This document shows positions 22,425-30,786 of a DNA stretch of 64,000 bases, one piece after another. Below the pieces are notes generated by a model. The model was not told where the DNA came from. It worked only from the letters and a program-made list of their open reading frames with translations, and made no database searches. Numbering within the stretch: the stretch's first letter is position 1; each line of letters starts with the position of its first letter. Source of the stretch: JABMQW01 sp964439935 (GTDB lineage: Bacteria; Fidelibacterota; Marinisomatia; Marinisomatales; TCS56); NCBI GenBank assembly GCA_964439935.1, contig CAYTPW010000016.1, forward strand, positions 10,899-74,898, read 5' to 3'. The position numbers and the translations under genes were made by a program.

Positions 22425-23821
22425 ACTTTCTGAGTACAGCACTCTATTGGGTCACGCGCGTACGCTGGCTCGTTATCGCCGTTATTGCCGGCATTGTTTT
22501 ATTGCTGCTTCCAACCCCGTCGGGATTATCGATAGCAGGGCACCGCTTGCTGGTAATTGCAATTGTAACCTTAATTCTGGTTGTCACCGAACCAATCCCA
22601 TTGCCCGCTACAGCCATTTTTATTATTATCGCTCTGACCTACGGAGGAATTGATACACCTAACCAGGTTGCCCGTGCTTTTATGAACGATGCAGTTTTTT
22701 TCATCATGGGATCACTGATGTTGGCTGTAGCGATTGTTAAACAGGGTTGGGATGCACGAATTGCACTCGGGATTATTAAAATCACTGGCAATAAAACTCG
22801 CAATATCGCTTTTGGATTTACCGCCATTTCTGCTGTTCTGGCTTCTTTTATCGGTGAACACACGGTCGCGGCTCTAATGCTACCGATTGGAATGAGTCTG
22901 GTCCGTTATACATCTCCTGATGTTGAAAAAGTGCGTGGTCTGGCGGCGATTATCCTATTCTCAATTGCCTACGGTGCGCTGGTGGGATCAATCGGTACGC
23001 CCTCCGGAGGTGGCCGTAATGCGATTATGCTGAATTATTTACAGGATTCAGGGGTTGAGAGCATAACCTATCTGCGCTGGATGCTGTACATATATCCGCT
23101 GGTCCTGATCCTTGTCCCAATAGCTTCGTACCTGATTTGGCACAGCTTTTCGACTAAATATCATATTCTGGACAGCGGTGTTCGCCGATTAAAAGTTCGG
23201 GTCAGTAAACAGGGATCCATTCGCCCACGGGAGATTTCAGGTTTGGTCGTTTTCATCCTGGTTTTCCTGGGCTGGATATTTTTATCCAGCCGCTTCGGGC
23301 TGGGTACAATTGCCCTTACCGGTGTGTTGCTGTATCTGGTGACGGGTCTTGTTCGCTGGGAAGATATTAATCGCAATACCCATTGGGGTGTGATCATCTT
23401 ATTCGGTGCAACAATAGCTCTTGGATCATTTATGCGCTCAACCGGTGCAGCCGTGTGGTTGGCAAAAGGATTAGTTGGTTTAATCGGAACTGATTCGGGC
23501 CAATTTTCAGTGCTATCAGATATATTGGTCGTTGGTTTGACTACAACAATGGCCAATACACTTTCCAGCTCCGCCACCGTCGCTGTCTTGGGACCGATAA
23601 CGCTTAATCTGGGATCCGATCTGGTCCATCAGGGATTGATAACCGCGCTGGCTTCGTCCTTTGGATTTTTTACGGCTGTCGCTGCCCCGGCCTGCGCAAT
23701 TATTTATTCCAGTGGATTAGTCCGGGCAAAAGACTTCCTGCGAGCCGGTTGGAAGGTTGGTGCGCTAAGCATAATAATATTGATCATCTATGCTAATACT
23801 TATTGGCTGATATGGTTTTAA
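22421..23821 (+). CDS. SLC13/DASS-family anion transporter
   Basis: The 466-residue inner-membrane protein has about a dozen hydrophobic segments and features of the DASS family: VTEPIPLPATAIFIIIAL near residue 55, the SNT-like motifs GEHTVAALMLPIGMSLV and LTTTMANTLSSSATVAVLGPI. Members take up dicarboxylates, sulfate or phosphate with sodium. The substrate is not predictable. The start is TTG at 22421 overlapping the rpiB stop (TTGA), so translation probably depends on coupling. The UspA-like gene follows after 42 bases; Usp domains sometimes act on partner transporters. Confidence 0.85.
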   Translation: MNFLSTALYWVTRVRWLVIAVIAGIVLLLLPTPSGLSIAGHRLLVIAIVTLILVVTEPIPLPATAIFIIIALTYGGIDTPNQVARAFMNDAVFFIMGSLMLAVAIVKQGWDARIALGIIKITGNKTRNIAFGFTAISAVLASFIGEHTVAALMLPIGMSLVRYTSPDVEKVRGLAAIILFSIAYGALVGSIGTPSGGGRNAIMLNYLQDSGVESITYLRWMLYIYPLVLILVPIASYLIWHSFSTKYHILDSGVRRLKVRVSKQGSIRPREISGLVVFILVFLGWIFLSSRFGLGTIALTGVLLYLVTGLVRWEDINRNTHWGVIILFGATIALGSFMRSTGAAVWLAKGLVGLIGTDSGQFSVLSDILVVGLTTTMANTLSSSATVAVLGPITLNLGSDLVHQGLITALASSFGFFTAVAAPACAIIYSSGLVRAKDFLRAGWKVGALSIIILIIYANTYWLIWF

Positions 23822-23863
23822 TTATGGTTAAAGTAACATTAGAGTATGTGAGGTAATTTTGTC

Positions 23864-24748
23864 ATGCGATTGTTAATAGCTATTTCCAGCAAGGAATATT
23901 CTGAATCGACTTTACGGATTGGTTTGAAGATAGCTCGTGCCCTCAAGTCCTGTATTACAATCGCCTGCGTGGGTCAGAAGCCCAGTTCATTTGCCAGGGA
24001 TGAGGTGCGTCTGGCTCAGGAATCCATGGAGCGCTGGGATATTAATCAACCGGCTATCACCGTTCTGGAATGGGCGTTTGACTATCTGGTGAAAAATGAC
24101 TTCATTAGTAAAGAAAGTTGTGAAAACGGTTTTAAGAAGCGCCTGCTGGTAAAACGGGCTGGCGAGCGGGGTGAAATTAATTTTACGGGTACCTTTTGTG
24201 ATCATGTGGATATGATCGTCCGATTCGGAGATGTTATTGCCGAACTACGGGATGAAGTGCGCCGGCATGAATATGACGTAACCATTATCGGCGGTAGTAA
24301 AAAACAACGGATGGCTCATGACCTGGTGCAATATATTGATACATCTATTCTGGTTGCTAACCAGCTCGATTTTGATAAACCATACCGAATTTTACTACCG
24401 GTAGACGATTCCAAAGGGACTTTGAAAGCGGTCATTTTTGGTATCCAGATTGCCAAAGCTTATAAACTTGAAGTAGATGTTTTGACCGTCTCTAAACGCC
24501 AGCGCTTTGGTTCTGGATATCGAGGAGCCTCAGACCGGGCCTGCCGCTATCTAAATAACGCCAATGTCAATTATGAACGTCATCTGGTGGTTGGCGATCC
24601 GGTTGACACAATAGTGGAGCGGGCTGCGGAAAATCACATAATTATTATGGGTGTTTCCAATAAGAATCCGCTCAAGAAATTCTTTGTTGGAAGTAAACCG
24701 TTAAAGGTAATGGCTGCCAGCGAAAATCCGATATTGATTGTAAAGTAG
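23864..24748 (+). CDS. Tandem-domain universal stress protein (UspA family)
   Basis: The 294-residue protein has two Usp domains: residues 1-165 (MRLLIAISSKEYSESTLRIGLKIARAL) and 175-294 (YRILLPVDDSKGTLKAVIFGIQIA and HIIIMGVSNKNPLKKFFVGS). The usual ATP-binding G-x2-G-x9-G(S/T) pattern is degenerate in the second domain (GVSNKNPLKKFFVGS) and absent in the first. A basic insertion lies near residue 90-105 (KKRLLVKRAGER). It is cytosolic; a role in regulating the adjacent transporter is an inference. A GTGAGG site precedes the ATG. Confidence 0.85.
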   Translation: MRLLIAISSKEYSESTLRIGLKIARALKSCITIACVGQKPSSFARDEVRLAQESMERWDINQPAITVLEWAFDYLVKNDFISKESCENGFKKRLLVKRAGERGEINFTGTFCDHVDMIVRFGDVIAELRDEVRRHEYDVTIIGGSKKQRMAHDLVQYIDTSILVANQLDFDKPYRILLPVDDSKGTLKAVIFGIQIAKAYKLEVDVLTVSKRQRFGSGYRGASDRACRYLNNANVNYERHLVVGDPVDTIVERAAENHIIIMGVSNKNPLKKFFVGSKPLKVMAASENPILIVK

Positions 24749-25096
24749 TTTATAGTAAAACGGGTAGGGTGTAAAGATTCCCTAGCTTATACCATAGCAG
24801 GAATTCTGACATCATAATTGAGAAATCCCAAATAATTGTGATCCAGAGCAATTAGTACTCTTGCAGAGGCACAATTGTTAGTCCGATCACGGAAATATTT
24901 ACGACGCCTACCCATATTTGAACCAGCAATTACATGGATCGAATAGTTTTTTCGAATATTATCGATTGAATTCTGTTTGGTGTGGTTGTTGTAGAAGATG
25001 ATTAATAGGATTTCGGCAAAAAGAACAATGATTGACGATTAGAATTGTAACGGATTAACAGATGACTAATAAGCCGCAAATAAGGATGTGACTGGT
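24749..25096. other. Intergenic stretch, nothing recognised
   Basis: This region is AT-rich and has no strong hairpin, no clear promoter and no open frame that resembles a gene. It probably holds the promoter of the transglycosylase gene. Confidence 0.45.
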
Positions 25097-25984
25097 ATGA
25101 AAAGTTTGAAATACAACTTGGGATTATTATTATGTCTAACTGGTAGTGGGATTTTAGCAAATCCGAGCGGTAGCGAATTTGACGGACTGCTGGACCTGAG
25201 TGATAATTCAACTAAGATTTTGTATTCTCTGACGAATAGTAATGAGGTTCGTTCCATGTATCGTCGGGTATTTAATCAACTGGCACATACAGGTCAGGAC
25301 CTGAATAATCTTATTGATGGTTTTATGAATACGTCTCCTAAGGTGGTATCGGAAATCACTCGGCGTTGGCACCGTCCCGCGGAAAAATTATCCTATTCAA
25401 AATACCGTAAAATATTTATTACTGATGCAAGAATTAGTACTGGAAAAAAATTTCACGCTAATCATCAGGATTTAATACACTTGATCAGTAAACGCTATGG
25501 AGTCGATGAATATCTTTTACTGGCGATCATCGGTGTCGAATCCATGTATGGAACCTATCATGCCGATTACCGGGTAGTGGATGTCTTTCATACGGTAGCA
25601 CATGATGTGCCTCGTAAACGGAAATGGGCGGAACTGGAACTGATCCAGTTTCTGGATTACTGTGCCCGAAATAATATCGACCCCGGCACGATCCGTGGTT
25701 CCTATGCCGGGGCCATCGGCTATGCCCAGTTCATACCCTCCAGCTTGAATATGTATGGGAAAGATCATAACGGTGATGGTCGGGTTGATCCCTACACCTG
25801 GGAGGATGCACTGGAGAGTGTGGCCAATTATTTAATTAAGCATAAATATGCTCAAAGCAGCACAGATTTTTCACGGGGCTCCCGTAACTGGAAAGCAATT
25901 TATGCCTACAATCATTCATCAAATTATGTGCAGGTTATTCTTGAATTCAGGGGTGAATTGAAACGCAAAATTGAATCCGGTTAG
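25097..25984 (+). CDS. Lytic murein transglycosylase, MltB type
   Basis: From the ATG at 25097 (AAGG upstream; GTG 25088 is less likely) the protein has 295 residues and a signal peptide (MKSLKYNLGLLLCLTGSGILA). The lytic transglycosylase domain includes YGVDEYLLLAIIGVESMYG, with the catalytic glutamate in GVES, and GSYAGAIGYAQFIPSSLNMYG, the conserved SLT/MltB motif with GxxQFIPS. It then has DHNGDGRVDPYTWEDALESVANYL. The enzyme cleaves peptidoglycan glycan strands to give 1,6-anhydroMurNAc. It acts in the periplasm. The stop is followed by a spacer to an unknown gene. Confidence 0.9.
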   Translation: MKSLKYNLGLLLCLTGSGILANPSGSEFDGLLDLSDNSTKILYSLTNSNEVRSMYRRVFNQLAHTGQDLNNLIDGFMNTSPKVVSEITRRWHRPAEKLSYSKYRKIFITDARISTGKKFHANHQDLIHLISKRYGVDEYLLLAIIGVESMYGTYHADYRVVDVFHTVAHDVPRKRKWAELELIQFLDYCARNNIDPGTIRGSYAGAIGYAQFIPSSLNMYGKDHNGDGRVDPYTWEDALESVANYLIKHKYAQSSTDFSRGSRNWKAIYAYNHSSNYVQVILEFRGELKRKIESG

Positions 25985-26174
25985 CATGGTGTAGCAACGT
26001 ATTTGTTTCATCTGGAATCGACACCTGCAATTTGATTTATAATCCAGCGCGGTCAATCGGTAGTTGCCTAGTCAAAGATTTTAATACGCTTGAATCTTTC
26101 AATTAAAATATAAGAAATGTAATTTCCGACGGTTGATTTAGCGTTTCTAAAAATATTTGGGCTAGGAAAATATA

Positions 26175-26606
26175 ATGTCGAAATGGACAAAAGATAATTT
26201 TATTGATGATTTGCGCGCCAAATGCAATCGCGAAGTGACTAAAATAGGCGTGCGTATTATCGAGTTCAGTGAGAAAGAGGCTGACGAATTATCCTGGGGG
26301 CGCGGAAGAGATCATGGGACGCTGACCTTTAAATGCCTATCGGATGTCGGATTAATCACACTGTTCCATATGTCCAGTGAGGGCAGTTTGAATCTGATGA
26401 TAAATTATCTTCGCCACAAAGATTTACCTAAACAGGTCCTGCGGGATCTGATTGTAAAATTGGAAGCTAATTTTTTACGCGAATATGATGAAGAATTGTA
26501 TCCGTCTGATACCTTTGAAAAAATGGATGTATTATTCCATACTTCCAACCAGGTGGATAAATTCATTAGCGCGGTTGAGGGGGCTTGCTACCGTTTGCGC
26601 CAGTGA
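26175..26606 (+). CDS. Hypothetical cytosolic protein
   Basis: I do not recognise this 143-residue protein. It has no signal peptide or membrane segment and is rich in charged residues (MSKWTKDNFIDDLRAKCNREVTK). A central WGRGRDHGTLTF and GLITLFHMSS stretch looks like a beta-strand region, with a helical C-terminal half (LRDLIVKLEANFLREYDEEL). An AGGAAAAT site lies 5 bases before the ATG. A good terminator follows, so it is the last or only gene of its unit. Codon use resembles neighbours, supporting that it is real. Confidence 0.65.
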   Translation: MSKWTKDNFIDDLRAKCNREVTKIGVRIIEFSEKEADELSWGRGRDHGTLTFKCLSDVGLITLFHMSSEGSLNLMINYLRHKDLPKQVLRDLIVKLEANFLREYDEELYPSDTFEKMDVLFHTSNQVDKFISAVEGACYRLRQ

Positions 26607-26630
26607 TTTTTCCATATTTGACTAATTATG

Positions 26631-26655
26631 ACCCCGCTGAAACGTGGGGTTTTTT
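26631..26655 (+). terminator. Rho-independent terminator
   Basis: ACCCCGC (26631-26637) pairs with GTGGGGT (26644-26650) with one G-U pair, loop TGAAAC, followed by TTTTT (26651-26655). It lies 25 bases after the stop of the preceding gene. Confidence 0.85.
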
Positions 26656-26749
26656 ATTGTTAGACACAGACCAGCATTTTATACTTGATGCAAATTTTTC
26701 AATGATTATTGAGAAACTAATCCTAATGGGGATTTGACAGTGATAAGAG

Positions 26750-26878
26750 ATGGCACATAAAAAATCCAAATTTAAATTACAATTATTAACCAAATTGTTA
26801 GATAGGATTGATCAGGTGAGCTTTCAGGAATATATCCAGCGGTCCAATACATCGATTTGGCACGAGGAGATTATCTAA
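26750..26878 (+). CDS. Small basic ORF coupled to the TonB receptor gene (possible DUF5665 remnant)
   Basis: A 42-residue frame (MAHKKSKFKLQLLTKLLDRI to SIWHEEII) ends in TAA, whose last A is the first base of the receptor ATG (TAATG), so the two would be coupled. Its sequence recalls the N-terminal end of DUF5665-type membrane proteins, in which a hydrophobic helix normally follows; here the frame stops first. The ribosome-binding site is weak (AAGAG one base before the ATG), and a TTGACA at 26734-26739 with TAAAAA at 26758 could mean that the promoter lies inside it. It could be a remnant, a leader or non-coding. Confidence 0.4.
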   Translation: MAHKKSKFKLQLLTKLLDRIDQVSFQEYIQRSNTSIWHEEII

Positions 26879-29403
26879 TGCAAACAACTACCGTGTCAGG
26901 CATTATATTATGCGTGCTTGGTATCGTATCCGCTCAACAGATGGGTAGAATAACCGGAGTTGTGCAGGATCAGGCGACCCTGCAACCATTAATCGGTGCC
27001 AATGTTATCATTCAAGATACTCAGTACGGTGCGGCCACCGATGGGCAAGGGCGTTTCAATATCCCGAATGTTCCTGCAGGCAGCTACCATCTTAAGACCA
27101 TGATGATGGGTTATGAACCGGAAGTTAAACTAAATGTGCATGTGATTGCCGGACGTCAGACTATTTTAACCTTTGATTTGCCAATAGCAGTTATGGAACT
27201 GCAATCGATCGAAGTTACTAGGAGTTATTTTAAAAAAGAACCGGATGTAGTATCAAGCAGTCGGACAGTTGATTATGAAGAAATCAGGACTGATCCGGGT
27301 GGTGTGTATGATATACAACGAATGATGCAAACGCTGCCGGCAGTAGTATCTGCTGCCGATCAGGATAATGAAATTATAGTGCGTGGGGGTGCGCCCGGGG
27401 AAAATCTATTTATAATGGACCATATTGAGATTCCTAATCCAAATCATTTCGGATACCAGGGAGCCGGTGGCGGACCGGTGAATATGATCAATACCGAATT
27501 TGTCGATCAAGTGGATCTGATCGCCGGAGCGTTTCCGGCCAAATATGGTGGTAAAGCATCGTCTGTAATGGATATCCGGTTACGGGAGGGTAGCCGTGAG
27601 GAATATAACCTGGATCTTGATATGAATATGTCTGGTATTGGATTTAATACCGAGGGACCAATCGCTAAGGGACGCGGTTCTTTTCTGGCATCGTATAAGC
27701 TCAGTTATCTGGACTTAGTAATTAAGAGTTTCGGCATGGTGGCGATACCCCATTATTGGAGTACTCAGGGAAAATTGGTTTTTGATATAAACCAAAAACA
27801 GCAATTGATTGTGAATGCCATTTATGGGAGTGATGAAATTGCCATCAGCGGCGAACCCACTCCGCAAAGCCGGGGTGCGGAAAATGTGGATGTAAAGGGT
27901 TACGAATATGCTGGTGGTATTTCGTTAAAAAGCCTGTGGAATAAAAATATGTATTCGCGTCTGACCCTGTATCGTACTGGTGCCTGGTGGAATTATGACG
28001 TCTATCGCTTTGACTTTGACTTCAATAAGGATAGTTATTATTACAAGGATGATTATGAAACCGGACTGGCATTAAAAGGTGATCTGGTTCTGCGTCTTAA
28101 TCCGCACCTGGAAATTCGTACCGGATTCCAGATAAAACGGATGCAGCTGGAATACATTGATCGGGCAGAAGAAGGCTATCGTTATGCCTATGCCTATTCA
28201 TTACCGACCAATCCTGGTTATCCCATGGACACCACTAATGCTGATATTTTTTATGATCAGATTTTTCCAATAATTGAACAGGCTGATTCGACTGTTATGG
28301 AAACAGAGACCATCTGGGGTTATTACAAAGGGCAGGATACGGTCAGGGCTTTCCGGGTTGCGGCCATCGATACTTTTGAAGCCTGGGAATTGAATCTGAA
28401 TAATGCTTTTGAGTCTTACCAGTTATATACACAGCTAAAATGGCAGCCTCTTTTACGACTCACTATCAACGCTGGTTTACATTATTTTAGGAGCGAATAC
28501 AATAGTGATCAGGCGCTGGAACCGCGCCTTGGATTAGCATATAAATTAACCGAAAAAACTTCATTGAATGCTGCATACGGTAGACATTACCAGATGCCGA
28601 GTTATTTATTGTTAACGCTGGACGAGTCGGGGAAATACCTCAAGAATAAGCATACGGTACAATACGTGCTGGGCGTGGAACAATTATTTGCGAACGATAT
28701 CCGTGGTACTCTGGAAATTTACCGGAAAGAATACTCGGATGTACCAATTTTTGTATCCGATACTACCCGGGATCCACTAGATTACTCCCGCGAGCTGATC
28801 AGTGCCGGTGAAGGCTATTCCCAGGGTATTGAATTTTTGCTGCAAAAAAAGCTGGCCGAACGATTTTGGGGTACCTTCAGTTACTCCAATTATGTAGCAA
28901 AAGGACGGGATCCGCGCTACCCTGATCAAAAGAAATATTATAACTGGTCCTATGATTTTCGCAACGTGCTGACTCTTTCCGGTGGCTATAAAATCGAATT
29001 TCATAAAAAAACCTGGTTTAAAGAATTAAAAAACAGAAAATGGTGGGGTTTTGTGGCCTGGATACCATTAGCTCCTTCCGATGAATGGGAACTGGGTGTT
29101 CGATATCGGTATGTTGGCGGGAAACCATATACGCCTAACAGCTATGATTTCCGGATCAGGGAATGGTATCCTTTACCGGGACAGGCTTATAACACGGAGC
29201 GGCTGCCATCTTATAACCGATTCGATATCATGATCATGCAGCGCCATTTCCTTAAAAAGGGCAGCCTGACAGCCTTTATCAATATCATGAATGTTTTCGA
29301 TGTTGATAATATTTGGGATATTCAATACAATCCGGATGGTACTACCCAGGATGTATTACAGTTCAAGACTTTCCCGGTCGGCGGATTTATGCTGGAGTTT
29401 TAG
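26878..29403 (+). CDS. TonB-dependent outer-membrane receptor
   Basis: From the ATG at 26878 (GAGGAG upstream) the protein has 841 residues. Residues 1-20 are a signal peptide (ends IVSAQQ). A carboxypeptidase-regulatory beta-sandwich (MGRITGVVQDQATLQPLIGANV to MMMGYEP) follows, then a TonB plug (LPAVVSAADQDNEIIVRGGAPGENLFIMDHIEI) and a long beta-barrel ending in a terminal Phe (GGFMLEF), as needed for BAM insertion. The ligand is unknown; this class imports peptides, siderophores or glycans, or serves surface assembly. No SusD partner is adjacent. It is followed 82 bases later by another outer-membrane protein gene. Confidence 0.9.
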   Translation: MQTTTVSGIILCVLGIVSAQQMGRITGVVQDQATLQPLIGANVIIQDTQYGAATDGQGRFNIPNVPAGSYHLKTMMMGYEPEVKLNVHVIAGRQTILTFDLPIAVMELQSIEVTRSYFKKEPDVVSSSRTVDYEEIRTDPGGVYDIQRMMQTLPAVVSAADQDNEIIVRGGAPGENLFIMDHIEIPNPNHFGYQGAGGGPVNMINTEFVDQVDLIAGAFPAKYGGKASSVMDIRLREGSREEYNLDLDMNMSGIGFNTEGPIAKGRGSFLASYKLSYLDLVIKSFGMVAIPHYWSTQGKLVFDINQKQQLIVNAIYGSDEIAISGEPTPQSRGAENVDVKGYEYAGGISLKSLWNKNMYSRLTLYRTGAWWNYDVYRFDFDFNKDSYYYKDDYETGLALKGDLVLRLNPHLEIRTGFQIKRMQLEYIDRAEEGYRYAYAYSLPTNPGYPMDTTNADIFYDQIFPIIEQADSTVMETETIWGYYKGQDTVRAFRVAAIDTFEAWELNLNNAFESYQLYTQLKWQPLLRLTINAGLHYFRSEYNSDQALEPRLGLAYKLTEKTSLNAAYGRHYQMPSYLLLTLDESGKYLKNKHTVQYVLGVEQLFANDIRGTLEIYRKEYSDVPIFVSDTTRDPLDYSRELISAGEGYSQGIEFLLQKKLAERFWGTFSYSNYVAKGRDPRYPDQKKYYNWSYDFRNVLTLSGGYKIEFHKKTWFKELKNRKWWGFVAWIPLAPSDEWELGVRYRYVGGKPYTPNSYDFRIREWYPLPGQAYNTERLPSYNRFDIMIMQRHFLKKGSLTAFINIMNVFDVDNIWDIQYNPDGTTQDVLQFKTFPVGGFMLEF

Positions 29404-29485
29404 TTAGATACAATTCGTTTTTGTTGATTCAGTTGAACGGTGTTAGTTTCAGTGGTTCTTATCCGTGTGGAATTTGGAGGCTATC

Positions 29486-30367
29486 GTGAAACAGTTGATT
29501 TTTTTAGTATTTCTTGTGTCTGGTGTCATCTTGTGGGCTGATGATGATCAGACTGAACCCGGTAAACTGACCGAAATAATTACCACTGACGATGTTGAAT
29601 ACCTAGGGGTGATCGTTTCGGAAAATGACTCGACGCTAACCCTGAAGGCACCCTCTGGTATTGAGATAACAATTCCAGTTTCCGCGATCGCCAGTCGTTC
29701 AGATTTCGCAGGAGACGTAAAGGAAGGCAAGGTCTGGCGACCGGATCCCAATAAAAGTATGTATCTGTTCGCTCCGTCAGCCTTTCCTGTTGAAGCTGGT
29801 AATTCTTATTGTCGGGATTTCTGCCTGGTCTTTCCGTCATATAATTTTGGAGTGGGCGATGCCGGATCAGTACAATTGGGTGCTTTCTGGTTTCCGGGAA
29901 TGCCTCTAGAAAATACCCCCTTGATAGCTTCAGGTAAATTTTCCTTCATCAATTTTCAAAAGATAAAAATGGCCGCTGGAATCATGTATCTCACAATCCC
30001 TGGTGCATTTGATGAAGACGAAAGATTCGGAACCGGATTCACATTCATCACCGGTACGATGGGTGATCGATTTTCCCATTTATCAGGTTCGCTGGGCTGG
30101 GGATTTGTGCAGATGGAGGGGACTTGGGAATTTATGGAGCGCCCGATCCTGGTGATTGCCGGAAACCAGCGCACCTCGAATACAACCGCTCTGGTTGCAG
30201 AACTATGGTTTCCACCGGGATTGGAAGTGGTTCCGATCATGGCAGCGGTACGGTTTTTCGGCCGTAAAATTTCGGTTGATATAGGCGGACTCTGGACCTC
30301 GGATATGGAAGGTATATTGCCTGTGCCGCTGATAAATTTCACCTATCAAACTAATCAGCAAAAATAG
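29486..30367 (+). CDS. Exported protein with SH3-like N-terminus and barrel-like C-terminus
   Basis: GTG at 29486 is chosen over GTG at 29465 since TTTGGAGG lies just upstream. The 293-residue protein has a signal peptide (VKQLIFLVFLVSGVILWA). Residues 25-75 look like a small SH3-like/SpoIIAB-less beta domain (YLGVIVSENDSTLTLKAPSG). The remaining 200 residues are beta-rich with alternating aromatic residues, a pattern of outer-membrane proteins, although the C-terminal residues are not aromatic (TNQQK). No family is recognised. It follows the TonB receptor and may act with it; this is from position only. Confidence 0.6.
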   Translation: MKQLIFLVFLVSGVILWADDDQTEPGKLTEIITTDDVEYLGVIVSENDSTLTLKAPSGIEITIPVSAIASRSDFAGDVKEGKVWRPDPNKSMYLFAPSAFPVEAGNSYCRDFCLVFPSYNFGVGDAGSVQLGAFWFPGMPLENTPLIASGKFSFINFQKIKMAAGIMYLTIPGAFDEDERFGTGFTFITGTMGDRFSHLSGSLGWGFVQMEGTWEFMERPILVIAGNQRTSNTTALVAELWFPPGLEVVPIMAAVRFFGRKISVDIGGLWTSDMEGILPVPLINFTYQTNQQK

Positions 30368-30388
30368 TAACAGTTTTATTGAGCAAGA

Positions 30389-30712
30389 ATGACCGTGATG
30401 GATAGTAAGGGTATATTATTCATTAAAGCGGTCAGGATAATATTGCTCACCATCCTGCTGATTGCATGTATCAGTGCTAAAACCATTAACCTGAAACTGG
30501 CTACCGCAGCGCCGAAAGGAACCTGCTGGGACCTGGCTCTGCAGGAAATGAGCCAGCAACTGGAATTGGAAACCGAGGGTCGAATCAAACTGACGATCTA
30601 TGCTGGCGGTATTGTTGGTGATGAGTCAAATATCGTCCGCAAATTATGGATCGGGCTCTGCTCTAACGATCCGAATACCGCCGGATATCTGGACAGGAGT
30701 GAAAGTCTGTAA
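30389..30712 (+). pseudogene. Truncated TRAP transporter substrate-binding protein (DctP)
   Basis: Residues 33-90 match the start of a DctP solute-binding protein: NLKLATAAPKGTCWDLALQEM, then EGRIKLTIYAGGIVGDESNIVRKLWIG. A full DctP has about 330 residues, but this frame stops at residue 107, and the last 20 residues no longer resemble the family. No DctM or DctQ gene is near. A signal peptide (residues 10-30) is intact. It looks like the 5' end of a gene that lost its remainder by deletion. It may or may not still be translated. Confidence 0.75.
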
Positions 30713-30753
30713 TTGAACAATTCTTCTGTATAATTTTTGATTTATTTAGATAG

Positions 30754-30786
30754 TAGGAGAGAATGGTTATCTTATACTGGTTTTGA
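30754..30786 (+). promoter_or_regulatory. Seven-codon upstream ORF coupled to the deiminase start
   Basis: TAGGAGAG (30754-30761) precedes an ATG at 30763 that codes MVILYWF and stops at TGA 30784-30786. The stop overlaps the in-frame TTG at 30783, the longest start of the deiminase gene (TTGA). No equally good site stands before the deiminase's own ATG at 30801. A perfect TATAAT lies at 30729-30734. Confidence 0.4.

Noticed and set aside
26734..26763. TTGACA with TAAAAA as promoter of the TonB receptor
   Set aside because: The spacer is 18 and the -10 has two mismatches. It conflicts with the small ORF at 26750, so it was mentioned only in that entry.
29956..30342. Minus-strand ORF of 128 codons opposite the exported protein gene
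   Set aside because: Its composition is that of an antisense shadow; the plus-strand gene has a signal peptide and ribosome-binding site.
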